A program made the position numbers and the translations under genes. Of a stretch of 64,000 bases of DNA, positions 11,722 to 23,220 are shown piece by piece. Position 1 is the first letter of the stretch. Every line of letters begins with the position of its first letter. Under the pieces are notes generated by a model. That model made no database searches, was not told the origin of the DNA, and saw only the letters and a program-made list of their open reading frames with translations. Source of the DNA: Allomyces arbusculus (lineage: Eukaryota; Blastocladiomycota; Blastocladiomycetes; Blastocladiales; Blastocladiaceae); NCBI GenBank assembly GCA_027604705.1, contig JADHYV010000012.1, positions 248,001 to 312,000 of the forward strand, written 5' to 3'.

Positions 11722-13346
11722 GGTGTCTGTCATGTGCAGGCGCCGTGTACAGATGGCCGTTTTGTCGGCCCCTTCTTTTGCGTGCCACCCCAATGTTTTT
11801 GATTTTGCATATTTTTGATCATTGGTCGACGTTTTTGTACCCCCCTTGGCGTTGGTCTGCGACCCGCCTGTTTTGTGTTCGATCCAAATAGAACTAAGTC
11901 GTTCCACGCAATTCAGCGTCGTTCTGGTCTTGCGCGCATTGTATCATCGTCACGCAGCCTTTCTTTCTTTAAGTCAAACATTTTCACGCGTCAATTAAAC
12001 CTCGTTCGCAAACCAGACTCACAGAGGGATGCGAGACGCCGAAAAATGGCAATCACTCTTCAGTTTGCGCTTCTGGTTGGAGAAAACGAAACACATCCGT
12101 CGCAGGTCAAGGACATGGCGTGCGCACGCGCGGCCGTGTTGGGCCGGCTTGAAAGTGCATCGCGGATCGCTGAGCGAGCACCACAGGGTGGAGAACATAG
12201 TGGGCACTCCAATCACACTGATCATGAACTCATCGACCGATTTCCCGCCTTCTTGATCCAGGGCTGGAGGGGGGGTGTCATTGTAGGGCGCTACTTTGGC
12301 AGCGCCTGAGCCCGCACCGCGCCGGGCCGTGGCGATGGCATTCTTTAATGAAACGTGCGGCAAGTGCGGTGCACATCATCATCATCAGAAAATGACGCAA
12401 TCGTGCAGGACGACATTGATGCCTGGCGACCGGCGCTTTCACGGACTCTCCGAGCCCGTACCACTTTGGATGTGTGCGACCGTTTGCAGAGTGCTTAGTT
12501 CTGGCCGCGCGGGCGCGGCGCGCTCCTGTCGACGAAAGGATGGTGTTAACAGGGGCGGTGAGCAGTTCACGGTCGACAATTTCGGTTCGAGTTGTGTTGC
12601 CTCGACAACCGAAATGAGCGTCAGCGTGCCTTGGCCGCCACGACGATGTGGTTCAGGAGCAAATTGTTGTTGGTTGTGAGACTGTTCACATGACACCGAC
12701 GCGTCGTTTGCTCAGCCCAGTGTGCCCTCACACAGGCGGTCAGCCGCCATGATCGATTCAGACGCACGTCGCCTCACGAGTTTCTTTGAAAGAGATACGT
12801 ACGCTCCCTGGTAGGTTTCGTGCGATTCCTGTTCCCATGCCACCGCGCGCACCCGCAGTGGAGACACAGAGTGCCTTGATGCCCGTCTGATGCCCACATG
12901 GATTGCCCTTCCACAGCCATCCTTCCACCTTTCCTCATTCTCGCCGAGTGGCAACCATCCATCATTGTGGAAGGTTGCCACATGCGCTCGCGTCGCTGTT
13001 CGCAGGCTCACCCCCTGATGTGCGAATGACCACAATGGACCATTGGCTGTGACCTTGAGGCACCGGCGACATGGGACAACGAACGAGGATACGCGCGGCC
13101 ATTCTCGCTCTGCTCCTGCCCCTCCACGGCCGCCTATAGGTACCAGCACCCGCCCGCACCTCCACGCTCCTCATCCTGCATTTCTGCTCCCGAGCGCCCC
13201 GCGCGCTCACTCTCCGCCCGATCGCGCTCTCATTTGCCGTCTGCAACAGCTCGCGACACCTGAACCGCCAAGTGCTTCAGCCCTCACGACTTATTTCTTT
13301 CAAACCCGTGCCCGCTCGCTCTGGTCAAGCGCAAGCTCGCGCCATC
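11722..13346. other. Spacer between the two permease genes
   Basis: Contains the 3' end of permease 1, with AT-rich runs (TTTTTGATC, TTTTGCATATTTTTG) just after the stop, and the promoter of permease 2. I see no additional gene. The many short frames on both strands do not resemble proteins. Confidence 0.5.
13135..13140 (+). promoter_or_regulatory. TATA-like box of amino-acid permease 2
   Basis: CGCCTATAGGTACCAGC, 212 bp before the ATG at 13347. It is the counterpart of CACCTATAAGTACTGCC ahead of permease 1. Confidence 0.5.
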
Positions 13347-15097
13347 ATGGGCTTCAACGACATTGTCAAGTCGACTTTTATCGCAAAGTCCATCGAGGAC
13401 CTGCGCCAAGATGCCGACGCGTCCAACATGAAGCGCGAGCTGACGGGCAAGGATGTCGTGCTCATTGGCACCGGCGAAATCATTGGTGCGCTTTCTCCAT
13501 GATATTTGCAGGAGTCCGCACGACATGAATGGTGCCACTGATCGCTCCTCTCTCGCTCATTTGAAAATATGTAGGCGCCGGGATTTTCGTTATTACGGGA
13601 ACCGCCGCCGCCAACCATGCTGGCCCCGCCATTGTTCTCTCGTTCATCATTTCTGGAATCATTTGGTACGCTGTCGTGTCGTAATATTGCTGGAACGGGG
13701 CCAATCTTCTCTTTTCTGATCGTCGGCCACAGCTCGTTTGCCGGCCTGTGTTACTCGGAAATGGCCTCGGTCGTGCCCGTGTCGGGTTCGGCCTACACAT
13801 TTACGTACGCGACGGTCGGCGAGCTTGTCGCGTGGATGATTGGATGGGGTACTTCACGCTTCACGGCCGGGACAAATCGCGGCGAGCGCGTCGCACCGCT
13901 TCAAGAGCATCGTTCTGACCACAATCTTGTGATCAACTAGACTTGATGTTGGAGTACTTGATGGGAGCTGCAGCCGTCGCGGTCGGGTGGTCGTCGTACC
14001 TGGTCGAATTCCTTGAGGAAGTTGGCGTGCACTCGGACCCGAACTGGACGACAGCACCAGTCGGTTTCTCGGACAAAGACGGCTTCTCCACGACAGGCGC
14101 GATCATGAATGTACCGGCGATCGCCATCTCGCTCTTCTGCACGGCCATTCTGTGCTTTGGTATCAAGCAGACCGCGTTCGTGAACCACGTTGCTGTCGCA
14201 ATCAAGCTCGTCGTCATCTTGATTTTCTTGTTCTCGACGTTCTCGTACATCAACCCGGACAACTGGAAGCCGTTTATTCCAGAGCCGCACAACGGCAAGG
14301 ACTACGGGTTCAAGGGTGTGCTGCGCGCGTCGACCATGGTGTTTTTCGCGTACATTGGGTTTGACGCTGTCTCGACGTGCGCGCAAGAGGTCAAGAACCC
14401 GGCGCGCGACATGCCCATTGGCATTCTCGGCTCGCTCGGCCTGTGCACAATCCTCTACATTCTGGTCTCGCTCAACCTGACGGGCATCGCCAACTACGAG
14501 ACGCTCAACTCGGCGTCGCCACTCGCCGACGCTGTCGCGAACCTCGGTATGAAGTGGCTGCGAGTCCTCGTCGGTCTGGGCGGTGTGGCCGGGCTCTCCA
14601 GTGTGATTTTAGTCTCGCTCATGGCGCAGCCGCGCATCTTCTACTCAATGGCGCACGACGGCCTGCTGCCCGCGGCGTTTGGCAAGATCAGCCCTAAGTG
14701 GGGCACGCCGATCATGCCTACGGTCCTGTCCGGCTCGTTTTGCGCCCTGGCTGCCGGCGTACTCCCGATTGACGTGCTCGGCGACATCACGTCGGCCGGC
14801 ACACTCTTTGCCTTCTTCCTCGTCTCGATCTCCGTCACGGTCCTGCGGTACACGCGCCCGGAATTGCCGCGCCCCTTCAAGGTTCCGCTGGGCCCGTTCA
14901 TCATCCCAGGCCTTGGCGCGATCTCGTCGATGGGCCTGATTGTCACGACGGGTTGGCCGACGGTCGCGCGTCTCCTGATCTGGATGGCGGTTGGCATGAT
15001 TATTTACGCGACGTACGGCTACAAGAACTCGCAGTTGCGGCACCAAAAGAGCGGCAAGGACCCGCTCCTCCCCGTTGGTAACGAGTCGGGTCTGTAA
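13347..15097 (+). CDS. CAT-type (SLC7-like) amino-acid permease 2 (4 exons)
   Basis: Tandem paralogue of the upstream permease. Exons 13347-13485, 13575-13665, 13733-13848 and 13941-15097 encode 500 residues. Exon 1 is 139 nt in both copies, and the first and last intron positions are conserved. This copy has one additional 67-nt intron, inside the Cys codon of the sequence IICSFAGL (donor GTACGC, acceptor CCACAG); permease 1 reads straight through at this point. The protein is close to permease 1 throughout (LIGTGEIIGAGIFVITGTAA, FFAYIGFDAVSTCAQEVKNP) but ends differently (RHQKSGKDPLLPVGNESGL). Likely the same transport chemistry with divergent N- and C-terminal cytosolic tails, hence possibly different regulation. 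Confidence 0.9.
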
Positions 15098-15628
15098 GAG
15101 CGGGCATGAGTGTTGTTGCAATTTTTTTTTTTTTGATTTGTGCTTTTGTTGGTTGTTTGGCCGGCTGCATGTCCTATTTTTTGCTGGCGATATTGAAGAA
15201 AAGCCATTTTCATCCTTGCTTGCTGTGTCGCTGTGACCGGATTCGTTCCCTCTTCCCAAGCGCGGGCCATGTTCAGGTTTATGATTACCACACGCGCGCG
15301 CGTTCTTGAGGGGGACACCTCGTCGAACCAGGTTGCACCGGATCGGGGTGCTGCTCGCCGTTTGGTGGCCTCCGCTTTTCTCACCCTCGCTCCCAGTCCC
15401 TTGGCGAAAGCAATTGCGAGTAAAACAGGGAAATGCGCTGTTTCGCCATCTTTATGCTGTTCAATCCCTCGTTGCTTCGTTCTCCATACTCTGACAGCTG
15501 AGCGGGGCGCAACATGGTGGAGAAGAAAGGGAGCGGATGCATCTCGGGCGCGTCCGAGCAGAACGGGGTTACTTCTGCTGAGTTGATTGGTCATCACTGC
15601 CAAGCACTCTCCACTCGACACGGGAACG
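15098..15628. other. Intergenic spacer
   Basis: Begins with a 3' region containing a T(12) run near 15122-15134, a likely 3' UTR or termination region for permease 2. It continues into the leader of the oxygenase gene. No other feature is seen. Confidence 0.5.
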
Positions 15629-16402
15629 ATGGCCAAGACCAAGACAAAACCGGCCGCGACCACCCGCAACATCAAGTCCAGCGGCGCCTCCGGGACAACT
15701 GCATCCGCGTCGTCCACCGCGCGCACCGACCTGCTCCCGTCCACCCGGTCTTGGACGCGCAAGAACCTCTTCGCCGAGTGCATCCAAGACGACCAAATTT
15801 ACATCTTCGACAACGTCCTGACGCACGCCGAATGCGACGCGCTCATTGCCGACGCCGAGGCGCTCGGGTTCGCACCGGCCGAGAAATCGCTGCGGCCACG
15901 CAAGGGGTTCGCGTTCCGCGACTCGGGCCGAATCAGTTTACTTGACGCACCCACGATCGCGGACCGACTGTGGACGGCGACGGGGCTCGACCGTGCTGTG
16001 CGCGCTGCGCTCGACGATGATATTGCGGATGCGGTACCAGTAGCCCTCAACCCGCACATTCGCCTGTACCGATACGTCAAGGGTCAGTCTTTTGGGCAGC
16101 ATTATGACGAAAGTGTGGTGACATCCAAGGGGCCGACAGCGTTTACGTTGCTCGTCTACTTGTCGGATGCCGAGTCGGACGGGTTGGTTGGTGGCGAAAC
16201 GGTGTTTTACGAGGGGAAGCGCAAGGTCGTCTATTCGTACACGCCGAGAAAGGGGTCAGTGCTGCTGCACCGGCACGGCGACGAGTGCTTACTGCACGAG
16301 GCGGCCGCCGTGCAAAAGGGGGCCAAGTACATCATGCGCTCGGACGTTGTGTTTGGGCCGAGGCCAGCGGGAGCGGACGACGACGATGCGGCGCAATGGT
16401 GA
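15629..16402 (+). CDS. 2-oxoglutarate/Fe(II) dioxygenase (prolyl 4-hydroxylase-like)
   Basis: Intronless 257-residue protein starting MAKTKTKPAATTRNIKSS; the open frame upstream of 15629 begins only at TTG. After a disordered basic N-terminus of about 40 residues, the double-stranded beta-helix fold shows the iron site H158-x-D160 in FGQHYDES and the distal H223 in CLLHEAAAVQ. R237 of IMRSDVVF is well placed to bind 2-oxoglutarate. The ESDGLVGGETVFYEG segment is the usual loop of this family. No signal peptide is present, so an ER collagen-type prolyl hydroxylase is unlikely; a cytosolic or nuclear hydroxylase fits better. The substrate is unknown. The stop is close (57 nt) to the end of the convergent minus-strand gene. 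Confidence 0.85.
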   Translation: MAKTKTKPAATTRNIKSSGASGTTASASSTARTDLLPSTRSWTRKNLFAECIQDDQIYIFDNVLTHAECDALIADAEALGFAPAEKSLRPRKGFAFRDSGRISLLDAPTIADRLWTATGLDRAVRAALDDDIADAVPVALNPHIRLYRYVKGQSFGQHYDESVVTSKGPTAFTLLVYLSDAESDGLVGGETVFYEGKRKVVYSYTPRKGSVLLHRHGDECLLHEAAAVQKGAKYIMRSDVVFGPRPAGADDDDAAQW

Positions 16403-16458
16403 CGACGGCGCGCGATGTTGTACAAAAATGTAATTTTCCAAAATGAGCCGAGCAGTTT

Positions 16459-19400
16459 CTACACTCTCCATCTGTCGAGCGCCTCCAAAACCTCACTGCG
16501 GTCTCCATCGTACTGGTCGAGCAGCGCCATATCGAGCGTGTTGGCTCGCGGCTGAAACGGGCACCGCACGCGCATGTACGACCTGGTCGCCATCGTGTCT
16601 TGCACTTCGACGAGCGCTGGCTCCGACGTGAGAACAAGCTCGTACATGGCGCCGGTCGCGGTGACGGCGCACACGCGGTCCCGGCTCTCCCCGTCGTCGT
16701 TGGTGGTGGCAGGGACCACGACCAGACTCACGACTTGGTGCCCGAGCCGCACGTCGAACCGCGTCTTGAGCGTGTGGATCTCCGAGTGTGGATCTACAAC
16801 TCGACATTGTCAGTTGACGGCATCTTTGTGCAAGTAACCAAGCCGGAAACGGACCATGCTCGAGCCCAAACACGCTCCCCTGCCGGTCGCACCCGACGAT
16901 CATGCCTTGCCACCAGACCACGTCGAGCACGTGCCGTGCAAGCCGATCCGCACCGACCAGCTCGAGGTTCCGCCCGCTTGCGTCCACGCGCAGAAGCATG
17001 ACCGAGTCGCGAATCGTGCCGACCGCAATCCACGCGTCGTTGGCGGCAATGCACGTGATGGTCGTGCGCACGGCAAAGTCGCTGACGGCGACAATCGACT
17101 TGGAGACGGTGTCGAGCGCGTGTACCATGATCGTGTTACCGACGGCCGCGGCAAATCGCCTGTCAATCGGCAGGTCAGTGGGTGGAACCTGAGGTATGAG
17201 GTAGAGGGCACGAGCAATGGAGATGAGGGCGCACATTTTGGATAGCGGAACAAGGGCGCGCACGGGAAATTGGAACTGGTGCGATCGGTAAGGTTTTGGG
17301 TCGAGCGCAAGGCTGTTGCGCTGCAACTGATAGACGAGAAACTGGCCACCGGTGATACGCTGATTCTGCACGGCCGCGGTCCCGACGAGAATCTTGGCGC
17401 TCTGCGAGGGCATGCTCCATACTAAGTGCGAAGCAGCGATGTCATTAGCTTTGATGATGGACTCATGCAGGAGTAGTCGTACGCAACGCACCTTGCCAGC
17501 ACATCACGTACTGGTCGAGCGTCAAGTCTGAAACCGGGTACCACGCGTCGTCGAGAACTTGGATCAGCGACTTGCGCGGTTTCGCGTGACACGCCAGGAC
17601 CACATCCTCCATGGCCAGAAGCCTGGTGACCGACGGCTGCAACCAGTCCCACTACGCGTCAGTTCTCATCCCCGTCTTCACTCCCACCATCCACAGCCAC
17701 GTACCATGTTCCGCACCGCATGCTTGCGCACGACCACCGCCTCCCCAACACGCCCCACTACCAGCCGGTCGGATGCGACCGCGATCAGCGCGCCGTCGAC
17801 AAACGGCGCGACCTGGGCCGCGCTGACGTGCACACGCACGGCACGTACACGACCGCCGCGAATCACGACTTCAAACAACCTGCCGTCGCTGATGCACCAT
17901 GCACGGCCGTGCGCGGCAACCAATGCCACGGGTCCAACGCCCACGGCTACGTGCGCGACGACCGCGTAAGACGCTGCGTCGGCAACCACAAGCGTGCCGT
18001 CGCGGCATCCGATCAGGACGCGGTCAAGGTGGACGAGGAGCGAATTGGGAATCCGAGCAGCGTCCCCGAGCGCAATAGGCGGCGATGCCGGTGCGTCGTT
18101 CCCGGTGATCACCGCGACCTGCGCGTCGTAGGTACCCACGAGCACCACATCGCCGCACACGGTAACGCATGTTGGTGGTGCGGCCAGCGGCGCACCCGTG
18201 ACTGCAGCACCTGGGGGCAGGTCAAACTCGATCAAGGCGACGCGGTGCTCGGTCCCGGCATGCAAGAGCACAACGATTCCAGCGGCACCCGGCGTGGCCT
18301 TAGCAATCGTAATTCCTGCGTCGGGCCGCCATGCGCGCTGCTCGAGCGACGTCGCAGACAGTCCGCGTATCTCGTCGGCGAGCACTTGGTATGTGACGTT
18401 GCCGTGCGCGAAAAAGGCGAGTGTGGTCGCGTCGAGCCGCCACGGTGCGTCGGCTGCAGCACGCAGTTCGCCATCTGGTCCGAAAGGGGGAGTGAGGTGA
18501 ATGACAGTTGGAGAACATGACAGGTGGGTGGACATGCACCTTGCAACTGTAACACAACCGTTTCAGTGCTGTACGCGAGCACGACGAGGTCGTCGAGCGC
18601 AAACAAGTGGTCGAGGCTACCAAGACATGGCAATGTGGGGATGAGTCTCGACCGTTGCTTTACGAATCCAGAGGCAGCCGTACCGCACCCTTCAAAATCG
18701 CTCGACGACTCGGACTCGACGACAAAGTCCATTTCGCTGATCACCTGCGTCAAATTTTCGCCCGACGCGACAAGCAACTGTGACTGATGCGCAATCGCGT
18801 GGCTAACCGGCGAGATGGTGGTCGAGACTGGGATCGTGTGTGCAACAGCATCGCCAACCTGGCAACAGAGAAATGCCAACAATGAGCTCCTGGAACGTGA
18901 GAGTCACAGAGGCCGACTAGGCGGGATGCATACCAGCAACATTTGCCAGTCCGAGACCGGACTCATCGCCAGTAAAACATCAACCTGGATGCCCTCGAGC
19001 ACGTCGCGCCCGAGGTACGCAAGCTGCGCGTCGTGCACGTTGAGCCGCTGCACGCGGCGGCACTCGGGCTGGTTGGGCCGCCACTGGACGAGGTCGCCGT
19101 GGTCCGTGAGCAGGTAGACGTACGGCGTGATGCGGTCCGGGATCGGGCAGGCGCTGCAAACAAGGCCTAGAAGGCGACGCGGGAAGGTCAATAGCGGTCT
19201 GGCGGGGATGACATATCGAGTACAGACCCGTCGCGTTAAGCCGTGATCGTGCCAAGTTCACGTTGCCGTTGGTCATGTCGGACACGCTGACCAGGAGAAC
19301 TTCGTTTTCCTTTTTCGCGAGCCAAATGGGTCAGTGCTAATACAGCTCAAGCAGCCAAAGAGACCCAACGCACCGTGGCAATGCAGCACGCGTCGTGACG

Positions 19401-20393
19401 AAACGGCAACGGGAACGCGGCCGTGACCGTGGGGGTGCCCGCATCAAACGGCAACACATATGTGGTCATCCCCTGGTCCGTGTGCTCAACCAGCGCGACC
19501 ACGGCCTGCTTGGTCACGTCACGGTACCCAACCGCGACCAGGTGATTTTTTGGCGCAAACGTGTACGACTGCAAATGGAACAGGTGCCAAATGACGAGTG
19601 CGCCGAGATCCACGTCGTGCTCGACGGGGTCGGCTGCGCCGCGCACGAGGTAGCTCGATGGTGACGGGACAGAGAGGACGCGCAACGTATCCTGGAATGC
19701 GGCAACCGCGATATCGCGCGTGCCAGCGTGCACGGACAGGTGTGACCCGAGGTCGCGGTGGTCGAAGGCCGTGTGTTTGGTCGAAAGCATGACCTGGTGT
19801 TGAACCACGAAGAGTGAGCGGCAGCGCAATCATGGAGTAACACCAAGTCTGCGCACCGTCTTGACGGGAACAAACTTGACCTTTCCCGACACTGGGTCCT
19901 GGACCATGGCAAGCAAATCGAGGAAGCCGTTCTCGGACGTCATAGCCAAGAAATCGGTACCGCGCCATCCGCATCGCTTCAGGTATGCGCCAACGTTCTC
20001 GTTGTCGTGATCCACGTCTTCTGCCGCCGCATTGTCGCCGTGCGCCGCGTCGTCCACGTCAAAGTCGTCGACATCGTCAAACACGCTCACGTCTTGGTCG
20101 CGTAGCGGGAACGCGTGCACGCTCGCAATCGGCGCGAAAAAGCATTGGCGCGCGAGATGCTGCAGCCGCAGCGTGTCGGGTTCCAGCGTGTAAAGCTCGA
20201 CTGTGTCGTACTACGGCACTCACGACGATAAATGAGCGAACGATCAGAACGACTCGACGCGTCCATGCGTCTGCCGGCGTACTTTCACCACTGCCACATC
20301 GTAGCGGTCCTGAACGAGAAACTGGCCCACGGCAAACGCCGTAACGTGATCCGACGACCGCACTTGCCGGACGAGCACCGAGTCGGCCGTCAT
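16459..20393 (-). CDS. DDB1/SF3B3/CPSF160-family multi-beta-propeller protein (many exons)
   Basis: Multi-exon gene of roughly 1,100 residues. The first exons resolve cleanly: 20283-20393, 19842-20210, 19374-19793 and 19224-19309, with a fifth starting at 19153. The coding segments downstream continue to a stop at 16459. N-terminus: MTADSVLVRQVRSSDHVTAF. The middle contains FFAHGNVTYQVLADEIRGL, which aligns by eye with the DDB1 stretch FFCGNVAHQQLIQI. The C-terminal third has the CPSF_A signature, with VGTIRDSVMLLRVD and a later GCDRQGSVFGLEHG. The end, RANTLDMALLDQYDG, matches the NVIDGDL-type terminus of the family. These proteins are scaffolds in CUL4 ubiquitin ligases, the SF3b spliceosome complex or mRNA 3'-end processing. 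The copy is divergent and I cannot say which of the three it is. Intron boundaries in the 3' half are only approximate. Confidence 0.7.
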
Positions 20394-20674
20394 GATTGGT
20401 TGGTGCTTGTCTTTAGCTCGACTATCGTTCGCCCGCGTTTGATGCCTGAATCCTGACGACACGAGCAGGAACCGGCTTGACTTGAGCAGCGAGATTTGAA
20501 CAGCTTATTTTGCCGAACCGTGTCCAAAATAGTATCGGGAGTTCAGGCACAGAACAGAATCTTCATTTGACTGCAGCTTGGTCGTGACTCGTGAACGAGA
20601 GTTGGAGCAAAAAAAATCGAAGTCTTCACCAAATCTTCGCGACCTCTTGTTCGCGCTCCATCTCCACGTGACAA
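20394..20674. promoter_or_regulatory. Divergent promoter region
   Basis: Short 281-bp gap between the start of the beta-propeller gene (minus) and the rhodanese-methyltransferase gene (plus), so both promoters must be here. It is AT-richer than the flanking coding DNA. No clear TATA box is visible. Confidence 0.4.
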
Positions 20675-21952
20675 ATGCCCATCCTCACGACCACGTTCCC
20701 GCTTGCTGCACCCGACGACCACGACGATGTGACCGCCCGCAATGGTCTCGCAACTATTCGCAATGCCAAACTGATCGACGTGCGGTCCGCCGCCGCCTAC
20801 CTGTCCAAGCACGTCCGTGGCAGCTTTGCCCTTCCGCTGCCCGCATTTGCGACCCGTGCCGACTTCCCGTGGTTCCTGCTCCCGGAAAAATCGGTTCCCG
20901 TGGCTGTGGTTGTTCCGTCGACGGCCGAATGGACGAGGGAGGTTGTGCACGCGCCGATTGACAAGGCTACCTACCGGATGTCGCCGAACGCGCCAGGTAA
21001 TGGCGCTGTCGATTTTGTGCGGTACCTCGTCGCGAGCAAATGGAAAGTCACGCACGTGCTAATCGACGGGGACGAGCTGTGGGCGTCGGCCGTGGCTGCA
21101 GGCCACGAGGTCGTGGTCGCAACGGAACCGCGCGAGGGACGTGATCGGCCGTTTGCGCCGCCGTCGACGGTACCAGTCGTACCGGAACGATCGCCTTCAC
21201 CCTCTCCACCGGCAGCGGCGCCCGGGGCAAACTCGCCGATGGGTCTCCCTGCCGCGGTCATCCGCACGATGCGCCTGCCCTACGACCCGGCCCTCGCCCT
21301 CGAACGCACTGCGGCCCTGCTCCGCGCTGACCCGCGATTCCCCTCCACTGGGGCGACCGTGCTCGACCTCGGATGCGGCGCCGGCCGCGACATCATGTGG
21401 CTTCTGCACACGTTCCCCGAATGGCTCTCGTTGGCCGTTGGCGTCGACTCGTGGAAGGGCAGTTGCGACCGGACTGCACAGGCCGCGCGCGTCCTGGCCG
21501 TCGCCGACCGCGTGCAAGTCGTCCGTGCGCGGCTCGACTCGTTCGGCGCTATCAAACCCGCAGTCCCGACCTGGCTCAAACCGTTCGACTGGGTGCTCCT
21601 GCACCGGTTCTTGCCGCCGCGCACGTTTGCGCCAACGCTGCACAAGTTTCTTGACAAGCCGGGCGCGGTGGTGATGCTGTCAACGTTCCAGTTGCCGGTG
21701 GGGACGGAACTGGACGAGTGGGTAGCGGAGCACGAGACGCCCACGTCGTTGACGAATTTGCTGATGCCAGGCGAGCTGACACGGCCGTTGAATGAGGGGT
21801 TGATGGACCGGCCGGACACAGAGGTGATGGCGCGCGCGAGCGAGTGGGGGTGGGGGTTCACGAAAGGGGCCGGGTATGAGGTGCTGCGCAACGAGACGGT
21901 CGTGATTGCCGATGGCCGGCCGTTGGTATGGTTTGTGGCTCGCAAAATTTAG
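20675..21952 (+). CDS. Rhodanese-like domain fused to a SAM-dependent methyltransferase
   Basis: Intronless, 425 residues. Residues about 25-150 form a rhodanese-like domain (AKLIDVRSAAAYLSKHVRGS, then VTHVLIDGDELW). At the usual active-site loop position there is no Cys, so sulfurtransfer activity is doubtful. A Pro/Ser linker follows, then a class I methyltransferase from about residue 195, with motif I VLDLGCGAGRDIMWLL and a later FDWVLLHRFLPPRTFAP. Fusions of this architecture are known in fungi and may act on tellurite, thiols or tRNA; the substrate is not readable here. No targeting signal is visible. The ATG at 20675 is the first in the frame and sits about 280 bp from the divergent neighbour. 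Confidence 0.8.
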   Translation: MPILTTTFPLAAPDDHDDVTARNGLATIRNAKLIDVRSAAAYLSKHVRGSFALPLPAFATRADFPWFLLPEKSVPVAVVVPSTAEWTREVVHAPIDKATYRMSPNAPGNGAVDFVRYLVASKWKVTHVLIDGDELWASAVAAGHEVVVATEPREGRDRPFAPPSTVPVVPERSPSPSPPAAAPGANSPMGLPAAVIRTMRLPYDPALALERTAALLRADPRFPSTGATVLDLGCGAGRDIMWLLHTFPEWLSLAVGVDSWKGSCDRTAQAARVLAVADRVQVVRARLDSFGAIKPAVPTWLKPFDWVLLHRFLPPRTFAPTLHKFLDKPGAVVMLSTFQLPVGTELDEWVAEHETPTSLTNLLMPGELTRPLNEGLMDRPDTEVMARASEWGWGFTKGAGYEVLRNETVVIADGRPLVWFVARKI

Positions 21953-22117
21953 ATTCAAGAATCAACATGGCTTCGTTTTGCTTTCACTCCAACCAGACAA
22001 CTGTTCTCTGCTCTCCACCACAACAACGGCTCTGCTCTCCATCAGCATCCTCGACGCGACCCACACACCCATCCACGGCCCGCGTCTCCTCCTCGTTCCA
22101 CACCTCTCTCCCGACCT

Positions 22118-22830
22118 TCAAACAGCCTGCTCGTGCATCTTCTCCGTCTCGTGCGGCAACTTGCGCGCGCTCTGCGGGACCGTCCCCTCGGCAGCCACAG
22201 CCGACGTCCCCTTCTTGGCGGCCTGGTCGGTGACCAACGACTTGAGCACGGCCTGCGCGCGGCCCGCCGCAAACGCGCACGACTGGCAGTGGTCGTGGCT
22301 GTGCTTGCCGCACGTGTTGGCAGTGCGTGACGCCGTGTCGAGCACAAACTGCACTATGCCCGACAGGTCGAGGTCGCGCACGTTGGCGAGCGCCGCTTGA
22401 TTGATCGAGCCGGAGCCGGTTGCTGCCTTGGTGCCGTTGTCGGACGAGGACTCGCCGGGAGTAGCGGCGGCGGGGCCCGCGAGCGACGCGGTGCCGAGGG
22501 TCAGGATCAGGTCGGCGGCGAATTTGGCCGCGTCTAAAGCACGGGATCATCACACACATCAAGCACCTCATATACAGCATTGCACTGCAGACATAAATAC
22601 CGGAATGAATTTGGCACGTTTTCCAGCATGACGTGCCGGACATTTGCGCGCGCTCGGCGCAATACCGCGACATGGTCGACGACTCCATCCTACATCGTGG
22701 CACGCACGGGGATCAGTTGCAGGAGCGCGCGCGAATTGACCGCCCGCCGCGCCAACACGCACAGAATCATGGCGACGTCGTAATTTGGATCCATGATCTT
22801 GTAGGACTTGGTCTCGGTCGACGTGAACAT
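22118..22830 (-). CDS. Unknown small protein (at least 2 exons)
   Basis: The first exon starts MFTSTETKSYKIMDPNYDVA at 22830. A phase-consistent model ends it at 22704, before a weak donor GTGCCA; the stronger donor GTGCGT at 22707 would not keep frame with the last exon. The last exon (22118-22533) follows a TTTAG acceptor and reads DAAKFAADLILTLGTASLAG, then ends CGKHSHDHCQSCAFAAGRAQ followed by a Lys/Glu-rich tail. The model gives 180 residues. The Cys/His cluster CGKHSHDHCQSC could bind a metal. A short extra exon inside the 170-nt gap cannot be excluded. I do not recognise the family. It lies in tandem with, and downstream of, the reductase gene. Confidence 0.5.
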
Positions 22831-23220
22831 GGTGGTGCTGGATAGGGTTCGCTCGTGGTTGCAGGGGCGGCCGTCGGTGTGACTGACGCTGGTGCCGGTG
22901 CGGGATGGGGAGAGAACGCTGTCGCGGGTGTCAGCGGGGCGAGGCCATCGCCACGGGCATGCGTGCGCACCGCGCGCGCGCCGCTGATCGTGGGCCCGGC
23001 GGCCGCGTCGAGGACGCCGTTGACGTGGCGGCTGCCGCTCTCGCCGCGTCCGCTGCGCGCCGTTCGCCGGCCGCGCCGCGCATGTCTCACTCGCTCGCGC
23101 ACGACGCGACGGCCGTCCAGCGCGGACCGCACCACGCGCAACCCACATCCCGACGGGCGAAACAACCGCAAACAAGCGCGTCTTTGCCGTATATTTTAAG
23201 GTCCTTCCGCCCAACCTCGA
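22831..23220. other. Intergenic spacer
   Basis: GC-rich gap between two minus-strand genes; it should carry the promoter of the small protein. A TATTTTAAGG stretch near 23190-23200 is the only AT-rich element. Confidence 0.4.

Noticed and set aside
10609-11907. 432-codon open frame antisense to permease 1
   Set aside because: Arg/His/Glu-rich translation typical of the reverse complement of GC-rich coding DNA. The sense strand is unmistakably a transporter.
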